A DNA stretch of 64,000 bases from Desulfobacter sp. (lineage in GTDB: Bacteria > Desulfobacterota > Desulfobacteria > Desulfobacterales > Desulfobacteraceae): the NCBI GenBank assembly GCA_028768545.1, contig CP054838.1, forward strand, positions 923,501 through 987,500. Reading direction: 5' to 3'. A program made the position numbers and the translations under genes. This document shows positions 63,760 to 64,000 of this stretch, in pieces. The notes below the pieces were generated by a model. The model had not been told where the DNA came from. It worked only from the letters and a program-made list of their open reading frames with translations, and did no database searches. The number at the start of each line of letters is the position of its first letter. Position 1 is the stretch's first letter.

Positions 63760-64000
63760 GAGGGCGTTCAAAATTCTGTGTCAGTTGAATGAAAGCTGAT
63801 ATACTCAGCTAAATAAGGAGAACTGACATGACCGAAGAAAACACCGAATTTGATTTTCAAAAAGCCCTTAAAGGCATCCAGGAAGGTAAACCCTTCACAG
63901 GTAAGGGCGGCGTCCTTACATCATTAATCAAAAATCTTGCTGAAGCTGCTCTTGAAGGAGAGTTGGAGTCCCATCTCGGGCAGGAAGTTTCTGCCAACCG
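63760..64000 (+). mobile_element. IS256-family element, copy 3 (left part, cut by window end)
   Basis: Begins GAGGGCGTTCAAAATTCTGT like copy 2. The eight bases before it, ATAATATA (63752-63759), should be the left target repeat. It differs from the GCTGTCGC site of copy 2, so it is an independent insertion into the same IS630 type. Confidence 0.94.
63828..64000 (+). CDS. IS256-family transposase, C-terminus outside window
   Basis: ATG 63828 preceded by AAGGAGAA, same start as the complete copy at 43606. The visible 57 codons (MTEENTEFDFQKALKGIQEG to SHLGQEVSAN) match it exactly. The gene runs off the window. Confidence 0.94.
   Translation, partial: MTEENTEFDFQKALKGIQEGKPFTGKGGVLTSLIKNLAEAALEGELESHLGQEVSAN

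Noticed and set aside
1..64000. Circular molecule, because both edges lie in IS256
   Set aside because: The end of the window stops about 380 bp before the point in IS256 where the start begins, so the edges do not overlap; they are simply separate copies cut by the window.
1..64000. CRISPR array, tRNA or rRNA genes
   Set aside because: No regularly spaced repeats and no cloverleaf or rRNA-like sequences were seen.

Overview
The window looks like chromosomal DNA of a sulfate-reducing deltaproteobacterium, probably Desulfobacterales (Desulfobacula/Desulfobacter-like). The reasons are LL-diaminopimelate aminotransferase, a MoeA fused to a periplasmic-binding-like domain, tandem DUF1254 proteins, a multihaem cytochrome c, PilZ and HD-GYP signalling proteins, and codon use rich in GGCC-type words. 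This assignment is inference from gene content. There are no rRNA, tRNA or CRISPR loci, and no phage or plasmid backbone.

Layout. 1-828: 3' part of an IS256 element that cut off a HAD phosphatase. 829-6612 (minus): universal stress protein, a 977-aa PHP-like protein split by an IS4 element, and the broken HAD gene. 6960-8068: thioesterase and SYLF lipid-binding protein. 8320-14609: two DUF1254 proteins, a Cys-rich small protein, an HTH-TPR regulator and an outer-membrane barrel, with a shared 21-bp candidate operator at two places. 14803-18232 (minus): SH3 protein, M48 protease and CHASE2 cyclase. 18385-21211: an IS graveyard in which IS6 joins a broken yjbQ to an IS3 remnant. 21198-21567: a non-coding region with strong nested hairpins. 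21947-26349: dapL-moeA-moeA/PBP, then a second IS4 copy. 27826-29495: DksA-like and VWA-OmpA proteins. 29824-35623: uppP, phosphomannomutase, helicase, MFS and a small membrane protein. 35239-42782 (minus): hybrid kinase/HD-GYP, PilZ-hotdog, Hpt remnant, K+ channel, enoyl-CoA hydratase and an NlpC/P60-like protein. 43018-45381: an IS630 element with IS256 nested in it. 45461-52258 (minus): a membrane-stress operon (spermidine-synthase-like, DUF350, lipoprotein, DUF4178-like, TelA, TelA partner) with a 34-bp palindrome upstream. 52512-58819: glycine-zipper lipoprotein, TypA, PPC protein and an ECF transporter. 58906-63172 (minus): multihaem cytochrome, TrpB and an aminotransferase. 63428-64000: a second IS630 copy, again interrupted by IS256.

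Three themes run through the window. First, insertion sequences are dense (IS256 x3, IS4 x2, IS630 x2, IS6 x1, IS3 x1); exact ends and target duplications can be read for several. Second, at least ten otherwise well-conserved genes carry a one-base frame disruption, mostly in homopolymers. This looks more like residual sequencing error than true decay, so gene models with joined frames are given. Third, the most system-like locus is the TelA/DUF4178/DUF350/SpeE operon at 45.5-52.3 kb. The most unexplained sequence is the structured region at 21.2-21.57 kb.
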